DNA of 64,000 nt from Termitomyces sp. T153. Lineage: Eukaryota > Basidiomycota > Agaricomycetes > Agaricales > Lyophyllaceae. The notes below the pieces were generated by a model. That model was not told where the DNA came from and did no database searches. It saw only the letters and a program-made list of their open reading frames with translations. Positions 36,998 through 48,177 of this stretch are shown here, in pieces. The stretch spans positions 62,001 to 126,000 of the forward strand of contig JACKQL020000050.1 of assembly GCA_018296165.2 (NCBI GenBank), read 5' to 3'. The position numbers and the translations under genes were made by a program. The stretch's first letter is position 1; each line of letters begins with the position of its first letter.

Positions 36998-37528
36998 ATG
37001 TCTTTTCTATCCTCCACTCCTTCAACTAGTTCGTCAAGTACCGGTGCGTTTGGAACGCCCTACAGCGTGATGGTGAAGACCTCACTGCTTCTACAGACGT
37101 GACTGCGAGGAAGGAAGCTATAATGACGCAAGTTCGCACAGAGATTGCCCTCGCCAACGCTCAGGAACTTATAAATGTGCGTCACATCTCGAGTCCAAAT
37201 CTTTCATCGCGTAATCAAGAAATTTCCGTGGAACCGACAGAAAGCGAATGAGCAATGCTACACCAAGTGCGTCACGAAGCCAGGCGAATCCCTTTCTAAT
37301 TCAGAGCAGGTATAGTTCTCTGTTGGCTACTGGTTCACAGCTCTAACCATGTAACCAGACGTGCCTTTCGCGGTGTCTGGATCGTTACCTAGAAGCTTGT
37401 GAGTATCCGACTTTTACGAAGTTGCGATTGAGGTCGTTGAATTGCTACTCTCAGTCAACATTGTGAGCCGGACATACACTTCGAGAATAGCACGCGAGAG
37501 GGTGGCTGTCAATGAACTTCAGCAGTAA
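36998..37528 (+). CDS. TIM13: Mitochondrial small Tim chaperone Tim13
   Basis: Five exons (36998-37043, 37097-37176, 37241-37309, 37359-37398, 37455-37528) encode about 102 residues. They read MSFLSSTPSTSSSST, then DVTARKEAIMTQVRTEI, ALANAQELIN, KANEQCYTKCVTKPGE, TCLSRCLDRYLEAF, and finally IVSRTYTSRIARERVAVNEL. The twin CX3C motifs (CYTKC, CLSRC) and the final helix identify Tim13 of the Tim8-Tim13 or Tim9-10-like chaperones in the intermembrane space. All junctions are GT...AG and in frame. The divergent JJJ1 start lies 203 bp upstream. Confidence 0.9.
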
Positions 37529-37895
37529 TCGATCTCGTTTGAAAAGTGTCACAAAAATAGTGATTCTTGGCGCTATGTAATGATTATAATTCTCGTTCAT
37601 CACTACGGGTTTGGCGTCATGAATTTTATTTTTTTTGGAAAGAGTTGGTTAACGCTGCTCTTGTGAAATAGAATTTTGCAACTGCTATTATTTCGTACAA
37701 TTACTACGATACAACTATATAACAATTCCTGGGATGCAATGCCAGGCTGAATATGCAATGGATGGTAAGATAAAGTAACAATATAACACAGCGAAGATAA
37801 TTATCGAGGAACAGTCGGCCCAGGTAACAAAGGCACTTGGGAACGTTTGGCTCATTAAAATTATGTGAAGATTTGGTTGTAACCTTTCAAACTCT
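37529..37895. other. AT-rich convergent 3' region between TIM13 and the homeobox gene
   Basis: No gene is seen. It contains poly-T/A runs near 37,625 and probably both 3' UTRs. Confidence 0.5.
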
Positions 37896-39853
37896 TTAGG
37901 CTTGGTAGTCAACGCCAGAATAAGTAAAATTCAGAGAGGACGATCCGTTGTCCATGTGGTTTGTGTGACCAGCTTGATTGAAGAGATGAGGTGGGGGATG
38001 ATAGGGCGTTGTTAAAAGCGGAGGGGATGGGCTAGCCCGCACGATAATATGTTGCTGGTGCCGAACATCGAGGTGAGGGTGAATTAGTTGCTCGTGCATT
38101 GTATATACGGAAGTCGCTGACGAAGGTGTGCTGACCCTGGGTATCCGTGACTCTTCCCCTTGCGTGTGATAAGATTGCATTTCTGGTTGTGAAGTAAGAT
38201 AGGAAATGTTATTGTAGAAAGATCGAGGGATGGCTTGTACAGAGTAAGGACGGGGGGCGAGACCGTGTGAGATTGGAAGTTCCGAAAAATCGCCAACAGA
38301 ACGGCTACGAGGGATAGCTCTATGTGTCTCGAAGGCAGTATAAGAAGATTCATCATCCACGGCGAAAGACGTCGAGGTGGGTTGGCAGTTTCGCTGGTGA
38401 GATTGTTGTTGCGCGAAGGAGAATGGCATGGTACTCGGCACGTCGTACGGTGGCGGCCGGCCGCCCTCGTTCGAATAGAGAGTGTCAGGGGAGGGGGTCA
38501 CCCCTGGATCTACGTACGATGACCGGTGCTTGAAAGTACTGTTGTGATGCGACACAGAAGTCTCCGTAACTTCATGTTCTGGGTATCGAGATCCAGACCC
38601 TGAAAACTGTAAGCTAGCTAAGGGAGGTGGCGGGAGGTCCAAAGGCATCACAGGGGATGTAGATCGGTTGGTTTGGTCAAGGGGATACGATGGTTGCCGT
38701 ACGGAGAAATCTGCGGGCACTTGATTCCGTATATTGCGCAGATTGAGAAGGAGATGGGACAGTTGTGGTGCTGAACCAATTAAGTCATGCCGCAAAATGC
38801 GCGATGCCTGTTGTCCTTCAGTCCAATCTGGACCTCGCTTCCAGTGACGTTTGGGATTGCCATCTGTTGACATGGGCTCAATGTTTTCCAGATAAAACAG
38901 TGGAGGTTCTGACAATAGAAAAGAAGCTAGTCCCGATTCAGGAGCAACGCTGGTGAGTCTAGTTTCCAAGACGGTATTAAAGGGGATCTCCATCTTGAAA
39001 CCAAAGCCATCCGAGTGTATATACCAAATAAGGCACCGTTTGATGTCGGACACGTAGGCTACGAGGTCGTGCTTTGCCGCCATCGTGGCCATACGCCTCC
39101 ATGAGCCAATAGTTAATTCGGTACAAGGAATAATTGTCACAGCTGTCAAATAGTGTACATAATTTAGCATGTCGGAAGTGACATTGAAAATAAAGACAAC
39201 TAACTGTCGTCTTCGTGAATCAAATTATGAAGGTCAATTTGGATGCTAGCAGAGAGTTGAGGGGGCGAGTCGAGAGGTGGAATATCGACGGTTACGCGTT
39301 TATGTCGTTGTTGTCTTCCGTCTGGCAGCTTAGCTTTCGCCCGACTTGAGATATAATCAAATTAGTATGAGCGTCACATTCACCAACTGCTCGTTCCTCA
39401 CCGATTCTGGAACCAAATCTGTGTCTGACGCTCCTGCATACCGAGAAGTTTGCTAATTTCACGACGGCGTGCAGCGGTGGGATTTCGGTCAAGCAGAAAG
39501 AAGCGTTCAAGGTGCTGTAGCTGTTCAGGGGTTACTCGTGAACGTTTACGCTTCTCGACCTTTTCCTCAGATTTATTACTGGCCACTGATTCTGATCTTT
39601 CCCGTTCAAGCGCCGAAGGTGAATTTTTATCGTCGAGAATTTCGGATTCTAAAGTCTGCGAGGATGAGGATGACAACGTTCGTACGGCAGGTTGCATAGA
39701 GCGTGGATGGAGTTCCATTACTGCATTGGAGGAAGAAGATGATGGCGGGGAATACGCATCATCATCCTGTAATCGAATTGACCGGTGTGGTTCGAAACTC
39801 CGTGTCTGGAGTTCTTCCTTCGGCTCTGAGGATAAAGCTGCAAGTGGCGACAT
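37896..39853 (-). CDS. Homeodomain transcription factor
   Basis: The start at 39853 gives a Ser-rich leader. The homeodomain begins KRKRSRVTPEQLQHLERFF and continues ARRREISKLLGMQERQTQIW to FQNR. A GT...AG intron (donor at 39401) splits the recognition helix, which resumes RAKAKLPDG. Exons downstream read AVTIIPCTELTIGSWRRMAT, KRCLIWYIHSDGFGFKMEIP and FNTVLETRL, a domain that accompanies homeodomains in many Agaricomycete regulators. A long low-complexity Ser/Pro/His tail ends FTYSGVDYQA at 37896. It is likely a nuclear regulator of development; the exact orthologue is not certain. Confidence 0.88.
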
Positions 39854-41620
39854 GTCCTCAGCTGTGGGCGAAATTCACGGACACGACAACGCGGGTAGTT
39901 TTGTGGCCAGATTAGAAATATGAAGTGCGGAAGAATTGCCGCCAGAATTCAAAGTGAGTCGTTGTGCTGAGTCTGCGCGTATAAACTACGAGTTTCAGCC
40001 AACAATAGCACTCCTTGTTGTGGACTAAGGCCCGCTGATGAACAGAAAACACGGCACGAGAGATCAGCGTCTGAAAGAAAGGCAAAGCCACGGGAAAGGA
40101 ATGCGGTCCGAGATATAGTATGGTATTTGAGAAAAAAAAAGAGGACACGGCCTGACAGGACTTGGAAAAAGGAGTCGAGAAACGTGGTGCAGGGGGACCG
40201 GAGATCCGATTCAGGCACAAAAAACGGGTGGCAAGGGAACAAAACCGGAGATACTCGCCACACGATTGGAAGCCTGAAAAAGCTCAAATTAGCTCGTTGG
40301 CGTGCGTCATATGCATGCAGTAAGTCGCTGTTGTCACTGGCTTTTGTGGCGGCACGTTCTTGTGGGCCAGGTCAGTTATATTTCTGCCTTCGACATGCTC
40401 TAGTAGACATAGGCCCACAAAGCTTCGCGGTTGGGGGATTGTTTAACCATATGATGCAGACCGATCGGAAGCGTGCGACGAGCTCTGTCAGCCCGCTTAC
40501 CTTTTCACTTGTCAGGAAGTTGTTAAGGGGTCGTGAATAGGTAAGTATGGTAAATCGAGTTTGCAAAATTCACTTGTCGATCAGGCTCGAAGGAATGCGG
40601 AGGAAGAGAACATGAAGTGTGACGGGGGTGTTGACAGGTCCGGTTGATCGATGCGACTACAACGGAAGTCTTGTTTTGTTGTACATATCTAGGTCAGTTA
40701 GATTCACATTCATGAAAAAACGCTTAAGCATTGAAATGCAGAAACATTAACAGTAGGTTCTGACTACATTTGGATGAATGGGTAGATATATCAACGGGGG
40801 GCAAACTTTGGTCAAGCTTTGGTTACTTTTCAATGAAAGAGGCCATCAAACTGCCTAATATGGTCCACCCCCCGCACAAAACGGAATGCTCTTCTAGTCC
40901 TCCGTCTTCGTGAGTAATCGCATGTCGTTGTACAGAGAATCCAACTGAATGTTTCGTTACCCCCATAAAAATGACAAAAAGAAAAACCGGCGCCTCGAGA
41001 AACACGTCCGCGATCCTCAGGAGAATCCGCCTTGAAATCTGCCAAGCGCTTTTGCATCCGAATTTTTGAAATTCGCAGGAGTCTTCATCGGGGCTGAGTT
41101 GTGTCTACATAACCCTCAACAGGGATTGTTCCGCCCCTCGGCAACGTTGCGACGGCGACCAGTAAGATATCACAAACCCATCCAAAGGGAGAAATTCTTC
41201 CAGTGTGAACACTCAGCGAGACATGCATGCTCGTGCATGATAGCCGCGCTAACCAGGCACGGACCCTCTCCACATTAAAAAGCTCAGGCAAGAAAACCTT
41301 GAGTGAAAGTGATATTTTTCGTGTCTTGTTTCAATATTCCTTAACGACATGTTGTTGTTTAGGGATCATCACCTTAAGGTGCTAGCAAAAAGCCCAGAGG
41401 GTCATTTCGAAAGTTGTAGTTCGTCGTCGCAGAAAATCTTGTGTTCGATTTTTCTATACCCTTTTTCATAGACAATATTTCGGACCATGCGGATAATTAT
41501 CCACCCGGTGGTCTGTCGGATTTACAACACCAGACGTGTACATGATGAATTAATGCATAATGTGATGCATTACAGTCAAAAACTCAACAAACCAGACTTG
41601 AACCAACAACCCAAGATACT
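39854..41620. promoter_or_regulatory. Long gene-free stretch upstream of the homeobox gene
   Basis: CpG-rich, non-repetitive DNA with only short, low-quality frames. It lies directly 5' of the homeobox gene and may be its extended promoter or 5' UTR. No specific sites are claimed. Confidence 0.35.
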
Positions 41621-41635
41621 ATAACCATTATAATG

Positions 41636-42628
41636 AATGAATGAATGGACTCTGTTTATGCCGCCGGCAAGCCACTATGCAGGGCTAAGAGGCGGGGGTA
41701 GAGTGCTACCTCTACTCCTATGGTAAGTACTTGTCATCAGTGTATCATATCGGTATTTGTAGTGTGTCTGTTATTAGAACTCTCATCGCAGAATTTCATG
41801 TGACGGGTATATGGCGCAGTCACGTCGCGAATAATTGAGTGAGAACCTTGGATGCTGGGAGTTATTTCGGGAAACTAGGTTCGTGGCTTGTGGCAGGGCC
41901 TTTTTGTGATTGGTTCTACTGAATCTTTGCATACGCGGGGCTTGACCTCCCGTGGTGTGTGAGTCCATGCTCCGCCCCTTCTTGTCCTTTGCTTTCTTGT
42001 ATTATTTTGCAGCCTTCCCTGCTCCTTTCCTTCTGACCCTGTCCTCTACTTCTCTCCTCCTTCTCTCTCTAATCCTCCCCTCTGTCTCTGTCCCTCTCTC
42101 CCCCTGTTGTTCCATCCTCTCCCACCATCTTTCTTCCTCCTCATCATTTTCTTTGTCTCTTGCTCTAGGTTCTTCTTCTTGCTCTTTTGGCAGTCCTGTC
42201 TTTGAGAATACACCTGTCTTTTCCAGGAACTTTACTGTAGCTTCAATCTCATCTTTCATGCCCAATAATACTCCTAGCTCTAGCTGGTTGTTTGTGTCTC
42301 TCAATATTCCCTGGTGTTTTTTACACCTTGGGCACATCTGTATCATGTGTTCTTGGGTCTGATACTGTTCTCCACATACACAGCCTATGCTTTTGTTAGG
42401 TATGAACTTAGTGTAATACTCACCTATAAATGTGTTTTTCATTCTGCATTGTGTTAGCCTTCTGAACACCTCCCTTAGTGTGTGCAACACATCTTCCCTC
42501 AGCTTCCATCTAGGCAACATATTATTTGCAATTGCAAAGCCCCCAGTCCATGGTGATCTTTTCCAGTCCTTTGTCCACAAATCCAGCACTTTCACTTTCA
42601 TTCTCCTCCTGGCATTGGTGAGCATCAT
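41636..42628 (-). mobile_element. 5'-truncated LINE (non-LTR) retrotransposon with 12-bp target duplication
   Basis: A 208-codon frame (42628-42002) ends a LINE ORF2: MKNTFIGEYYTKFIPN, then CVCGEQYQTQEHMIQMCPRC, the CCHC knuckle, then a highly charged tail. The element's 3' end has a CATT-type simple repeat tail (complement at 41633-41648). ACCATTATAATG flanks both sides, at 41624-41635 and 42629-42640. Truncation at the 5' side is usual for target-primed integration. The coding part is CpG-poor but the 3' untranslated part keeps CpGs. Confidence 0.75.
42002..42628 (-). pseudogene. LINE ORF2 C-terminal fragment with CCHC zinc knuckle
   Basis: Only the region after reverse transcriptase is present. 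The knuckle has the C-x-C...H....C spacing of fungal LINE ORF2 tails. The RT and endonuclease parts are missing, lost at the 5' truncation. Confidence 0.7.
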
Positions 42629-42744
42629 ACCATTATAATGGTGCCATAACCATTACTCTAAAAATCCATCTATAAGATTTCAACAAAGGCAGCCTATGTA
42701 CCCATTAGGCTTATCCATTGGGGACACAGGTTAGGCTGGTTATG

Positions 42745-43035
42745 ATTTGGTTAGAATGACTCCCATTTCCACATGGACTGTGAGGTCAAAGAGAGGGTGG
42801 GCATGGTGAGAGAGGTCTTTGGTAGAAGTCAGCAAAGCTCAGGAAGGCTTGGACTTCCTTCTTGTTCTTTGGCTTGGGCCATTCAGCCACACCTGTCACC
42901 TTGACCAGGTTTATCTCAACCTTTCCATGCAAGATAATTAAGCATAGGTACTCAACCCCAGTCTGCTCAAACTCACACTTCTCAGGCTTTAGATAGAGCT
43001 GGTGTTGGTGAAGATGCTCCAGGGATTACTAGAAC
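42745..43035 (-). pseudogene. Ty3/gypsy reverse-transcriptase fragment
   Basis: In the minus strand, with one or two breaks: KPEKCEFEQTGVEYLCLIIL, HGKVEINLVKVTGVAEWPKP and [17 protein letters not shown]. This is the C-terminal RT region of Ty3/gypsy elements. It closely matches the same region at 61,930-62,110, so both come from one family. Confidence 0.8.
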
Positions 43036-43109
43036 CAACTTAGTTGCCAGATACAACTCCTTGATTCCTTTCAAGTCCTTGATTTCTCTTCTTCTATTCT
43101 CATTCTTGG

Positions 43110-43973
43110 GTGTTGTGCTTCTTCATGCATCTGATTTCCTTTCACTTGCACTCTGATGACATCTGTCACCACCTGGCTGTTGTGCAGGGAACACAACAAC
43201 TAGTGGTTTCACAAGTAGAGTATGAACAGACTCTTGAGAGCCAAGCTAATGCTAAGTCAGATGCCAAAAAATCCCTCAAGACTGCCACAGAAGCATCCAT
43301 GCCAGAAGTTTCTTCTTCTAAAACCATTGCTAAAATGGTTAAGGAACAGGTTGCAGCAACCCGTGTTGGTGTTGCTAGTCAACACAAATCAGTAAGTCAC
43401 CTTAGATTTCCTGATGGATCCATTGATTCTGATGAGATTCTATTCTCAGAGAAAAGACAAGGCTGCAAAACATTTTGCATGTCCATATATGCCTTTGCCT
43501 GCAAAGGCAGCATGCACCAAAGCCCAAAGAGCAGGAAAAGCAGTTGCAGGGAGAAAGAAGAAAACCAAGTCTTCCTCCACCAAGGCATCAAAAGGAAAGA
43601 ACAAGGCTTGACTGTCACATTGACTGAGCCACATCCAAGGTATGCAGACCATTGTTCTTACCCTGACTGGATACTAACCATATCCTACCTGGAAGCTATT
43701 AGATACATACTCAGTCTAGTACCAGTAGATATCTTATCTGCAGCAAAATTTCAATTGTTTGTACACACATCACCAGGGGTTAATCTGCCTGAGGAATTTC
43801 ATGATCAGTTAAATGTTGACATGAACTTCATGTTCCAAACCAGGTGTGATAAGGACTTAACAAAATCCACCTGGAAAGACTTCTGTGATGGACTTCAATG
43901 GAAGATTGTCTTTGCTTTTACTAACACTGAAAAGTCCAACTATGAACCAGATTTTGAAGTCCCACATGAGTGA
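43110..43973 (+). pseudogene. Probable Penelope-like or related retroelement ORF, N-terminal part
   Basis: A 287-codon frame. An initial Lys/Ala/Ser-rich stretch (ESQANAKSDAKKSLKTATEA) is followed by a region better read in a second frame (KRKD-type basic text near 43,500). Then come SYPDWILTISYLEAIRYILS and WKDFCDGLQWKIVFAFTNTE with YEPDFEVPHE. A short frame at 44048-44169 continues QLKKFMLENDYIVTNTDKDL, where the NTDK-type motif recalls the DKG segment at the start of Penelope-like RTs. This is recognition by pattern; the RT core itself is missing. Confidence 0.4.
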
Positions 43974-44266
43974 TGTCAGCCTCCAAAGATTATCTTGATT
44001 TTGGCTCAAAACTGGGAGAGTAATATCTAACTTGCCATCTTCTACAGATGCCCAGTCTTCTACCCCAGGATAGACTTAGCTCACTATCTCCCCAGGTGTA
44101 TCAACTCAAAAAGTTTATGTTAGAAAATGATTACATAGTCACTAATACAGACAAGGATTTAGGTACTTGAATATCATTGTGAGCCTGGTGTATAGCACAA
44201 TCAAAATCAATTCTGCTTAATCAAAATGATTACATCCCTTTATATCCACTAAAGGCTATTGAGATT

Positions 44267-44590
44267 TTGAGAATCATGGTGGCTCACATAGTCAACTTAG
44301 GTCAAGAAGTATACTATCATGATCCACAACTAGGAACATTTCTGCAACACTTGGTACCAATCAGACCAAAAGGAAAGGATATACCTTTTGAAGCCTTCAA
44401 GATCCTGGAACCATTACCTCCATTACCACCGTTTCCGCCACTTCCTCCGCCATTGTGTGGATATGGTGTCCACCATCCATTGTTCCAACCAACATTCTCT
44501 TGGGAGTACTTCCATATACTTATGACAGGAAAGAGAAAGCAGAACGGGCATTTGGCTAAGAATCATTCATCTGCTAAAGATGAATTGTGA
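44267..44590 (+). pseudogene. Further decayed segment of the same retroelement
   Basis: The frame continues VAHIVNLGQEVYYHDPQLG and TFLQHLVPIRPKGKD. A proline-rich tract follows (LPPLPPFPPLPPPL), encoded by a CTCCATTACC-like microsatellite. It then runs into the tandem repeats at 44502. It has no identified domain of its own. Confidence 0.3.
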
Positions 44591-44826
44591 CTTTGCTTTG
44601 AGTGCCCTAGTAACTTTTGGGAGTACTGTCATATACTTATGAAGGGAAAGAGAGAGCAGAATGGGCATTTGGCTGAGAATCGTTCATTTGGCAAAGATAA
44701 AGGATGTGACTCGCTTCGAGTTGCCTTAGTAACTTTTGGCAGTACTTTCATATACTTATGAGAGGAAAGAGAAAGCAGAACGGGCATTTGGCTGAGAATC
44801 GTTCTTTTTGTCAAAAGCAATGGATG
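44502..44826. repeat. Tandem repeat, unit about 118 bp, 2.7 copies
   Basis: Units begin GGGAGTACTTCC (44502), GGGAGTACTGTC (44619) and GGCAGTACTTTC (44738). Each contains CATATACTTATG and GGGCATTTGGCT. Spacing is 117 and 119 bp, and the third unit ends early. The third unit keeps CpGs that are TpG or CpA in the first. Confidence 0.8.
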
Positions 44827-45212
44827 TCCAAGGGAGCAGTGAACCTGTTCTCTTGCCCAATGTTAGAGAAGTACAAGAAGTCTGGAACACCTGGTGGCTA
44901 GTATCATGCAAACACACATGCAACATGTTTGATCTCACCAGGATGTGGAAAAAAGCCATTTTTGAATGTATTGAGCAGTCTCAGCCTACTCCATCAGATT
45001 TTGATAAGGAGCCTGAAAATTTTCAGGTTAATGAGATACATCATATTCCAACCTGTCATGACAATTGGCTCAACTGGTCTGACTCCAATTGTGAACTCTC
45101 TCTCTGGAAATCACTAATATGTGGACTGCTAAACATCTGGATAAAACAGACATATATGACCCATACACATAGTATACTATGTGGGCAGTCATATACTATG
45201 GTCTTATGCTGA
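44808..45212 (+). other. Unassigned 134-codon frame in repeat DNA
   Basis: The frame MDVQGSSEPVLLPNVREVQE runs on through NTWWLVSCKHTCNMFDLTRM. It has good amino-acid complexity, but no family was recognised. It follows the tandem repeats and is CpG-poor, so it is probably transposon-derived. The stretch 45,213-46,320 beyond it holds no gene that can be supported. Confidence 0.25.
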
Positions 45213-46044
45213 AATACAATTGATTGTGGGGCCCCAGGTTTCTGCCTGGCTAAGAAGTAGGATTGTAGGCCTGCCAACCCCCATACATTATCATAACGAA
45301 CTCCCCACCACTAACTGGAGGTGTGTGGGTATGTTGACAGAGCTGCTGGGCTGAGGACAAAGAGCCTGACACAGCTGGAGGAGTGTTTTACATACCAAAC
45401 CACCATAAGGATTCATCCTGATGGCAAAGGTTATGGCTAAGTTCTAACTGTACCCTAACAATGCCCTACTACCAGTCTTTCAATGCAGAAATGCAAGGAG
45501 AGGTACAATACACTGTGTCTGTAAAGGTCATAGGTACTCCTTGTCTGTTCATGCTACCCCAATGAAATAATGGTGGGTTCTCACAGAGATATAACACAGA
45601 TCAACATGGCCCACCTGCCCATTGAACCAAAAAGCTCCCAATAGTGGGTCTACTGTGATAATGATATTCAGATAATACACTAGTTTATACCATATCCCCA
45701 TATGGTAAGTAACTATGTTTAGTGCTGGAATGCAGACATACTAACCACATGTCATCTACTTAGCAATAACCTACCTAAGTATTCTAAATGTAAGTAACTA
45801 TTGATCTAAAAAAGACAATGTATGGTTTTAAACTTACACCATTCTATACAGCCTGATATTCCTAGCCAGTATATGCACCTTAGGGCACATGAACACTAGC
45901 CAGAAAAACTGGTCTTCAAAAGTGTCATTACTATGTATAGAACAAGGTGCACTGTTACTATTACTTCATGAAAAGCCTTGCTTCCCTGCCATTGTATGAC
46001 TAAAAAACAATGGTATAAGCAAGAACAAGTAAGTAATTGTGTGG

Positions 46045-46069
46045 GCAGAACAATAAGTTATTGTTCTGC
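46045..46069. repeat. 25-nt perfect palindrome
   Basis: GCAGAACAATAA and its exact complement meet at a single central G. Further complementary CTATTGTTT / AAACAATAG runs follow at about 46,120-46,170. This could be the core of a small foldback element. Confidence 0.55.
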
Positions 46070-46324
46070 ACTATAAGGAAAATAATAACATTATAGTCAC
46101 ACTAACAAAAACTGGAAACCATGGGGGCTATTGTTTCCATTGTTCTATAAAAAACAATAGTAAAACAATAGAAACAGAAAAACCAAGGAGATTCAAAGGA
46201 TCCAATGAGCCTATAAAGGAAAAACTTGGATTGGCTTGAATGCTAAGTTATCCAATTCTCCTACCTTGCTCATCACAAATATACAGTCAAGCTTTGCTCC
46301 TCCTCCCAGCATTAGTGACAGGAA

Positions 46325-46970
46325 CAATAACAAAATGAGACTAGCCATAGGTGCTAGTGCTAAACATGAACTTGGCAAAATTGTACCCTAAGGTGGTACT
46401 AGACAAGCAAAATGATGAGAGCATTAACTCAAAAGAGAAGGTGCTAGAGCAAAAGAAGAAGCTTTAGAGTTGCTAGACTTAGATCTGAAGTCTGGGGCTG
46501 ATGACAAGGTACAATTCTTCAATGTAGTATAGAAAACATGACAGTATTTATAGTAAGTAAAGTTAATAAGACTAAAAGGAATCAATAATGGTGAAAAGGA
46601 TTGCTAGCAATGTAGGCAAGTCAGGAAAAATGGCTTGGGTAAGTCAATAACCCAAAGTGTAGCTAAATTCAACACCTGAAATGACAGCCAGTATGCTGGT
46701 CACTAGAGTCACACATATTAAGGAAATAAGTCCAAATCAAGAAATGATGAAACTATAATAATAATACCAAGAAAGAAAATATTGTCAGGGACTTTGCCAG
46801 GAGGGTGCCAGAGGTTGCTAGGGGAGAGTCAGTCAGTGGGTTGAGGGCCTAGACCACATGTGACAAAGTCATGTGACTGTTGTGTCATGTAAAAACTGGA
46901 GATTCTGGAAGTTGCCAAAAATAGGAAAAGACAAAACTTGGTACTCAGCAAGAATAGGGCCTTATCAACT
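46325..46970 (+). repeat. LTR-like repeat, copy A (5' truncated)
   Basis: Homologous to copies B (47438-48177) and C (62106-62973, inverted). Shared blocks include CTAGACTTAGATCTGAAGTCTG, the GACAGTATTTATAGTAAGT type, CCAGTATGCTGGT and GAATAGGGCCTTATCA at the right end. It ends in CA, as LTRs do. The left portion is missing in comparison with C. Confidence 0.65.
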
Positions 46971-47437
46971 CTTTGATTGATTTTTGCAAGAGGACTCTAA
47001 TAATTGCTTGCATTGAAAGGCTTTGCAGAATCCAACTCAAATGTTTTTATGGGTTGACAGACCAGGCTATTGACCCCAGTCTACAGGCTTCTTTTGAGAT
47101 TTGCCCCCCCCATCTTCCTTTTTCTTATCATGATTTGTCAGATACACTGATTTTGCATCCCAATGGCCTGCATCTATCCACTTCTTTTTCCCAATTTCTG
47201 CCTTCTGATCAACTTGCAACACCAACTCTGGCCTCTTCCTTTTTGCATGTACCTCCACTTCATGGCTTACATATTCCTTCTCCTGTTTCTGGGTCTTTTT
47301 GTCCTCCACATTCTCAATTATGTCCTGCCTTGGCTGCTGCTCTGGTGATGATGTCTGTTGCTGCCTAGCTGCCATGCAAAGGACACAACCACTAGTGGTT
47401 TTGCAAGTAGAGTGTGAATAGACTGAAGAAAATGAGG

Positions 47438-48177
47438 GTACAAGTTGAGCTAGGTCCCAGGGAGGGTGGTTTAGTATGAGCAGTGCTAGGTCACTAGTGT
47501 GAGATTGGTAGGTTAGCAGAGGAAGTGAGCTCTGCAGGTAAACCCAGCTAGAGTGTATATGAAGTTGCTAGTGTAAGTGGTGCTGGCAGAGTGGGACTAG
47601 AGAGAGGCATTAGGCAATAGCAAAAGCATTAGCAAAAAGAACAAGGAAGGACTGAGACTAGCTGTAGGTACTAGTGATAAATGGTGGTACTAGCAGAACA
47701 AATGACAAGGACACTAACTCGATAGAGAGAGTACAAAGGTGAAAAAAGAGGCTTTATAGTTGAAAGACTTAGATCTGAAGTCTGTGGCTAATAACAAGGT
47801 ATGATTCTATGATGGTTGTATAGACAGTATTTATCATAAGTAAAGTAATGAAACCAAAAGGAGGCAACAAGTTGCCAGTGACCTAGGCAAGTCAGGAGGA
47901 ATGCCATGTGAAAGTAAGTAACCCAAAATATAGCTGGAATGATAGTCAGTATGCCAGTTACTAGGGTGTCATGTAGTAGGCAAATAGAACTAAATGAAGT
48001 AACAAGAAAATTGGCAACTTTGCTAGGAGGTTGCTGGTCATCAAAAAGGGAAAAGTTTGGACTACTATGTATGACAAAGTCATGTGACTTTTGCATCACA
48101 TAGAAACCAGAAATCTGGAAGTTGCCAGAAACATAGGAAATAACAGAAGTTGGTGCTTAGCGAGAATAGGGTCTTAT
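47438..48177 (+). repeat. LTR-like repeat, copy B
   Basis: Begins TGAGGGTACAAGTTGAGC and ends GGGTCTTATCA, about 740 bp, in the same orientation as copy A. The 467-bp interval between A and B contains Pro/Leu-rich gag-like frames. So A, interval and B could be one short, non-autonomous LTR element. Confidence 0.6.

Noticed and set aside
39469..39923. Plus-strand frames over the homeobox first exon
   Set aside because: Shadows of the Ser/Glu-rich minus-strand coding sequence, where the homeodomain is clear.
40127..40540. 137-codon plus-strand frame in the region upstream of the homeobox gene
   Set aside because: No domain, poor composition and no splice support; it probably arises by chance.
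41590..41625. GGTTCAAGTC-like T-loop on the minus strand near the LINE
   Set aside because: The T stem does not pair and no cloverleaf can be drawn.
42432..42638. Plus-strand frame opposite the LINE ORF
   Set aside because: The zinc-knuckle frame on the minus strand explains this segment.
44502..44826. Hammerhead ribozyme in the tandem units (CTTATGA followed by GGAAAG)
   Set aside because: One essential core base differs from CTGATGA and no stem II could be formed.
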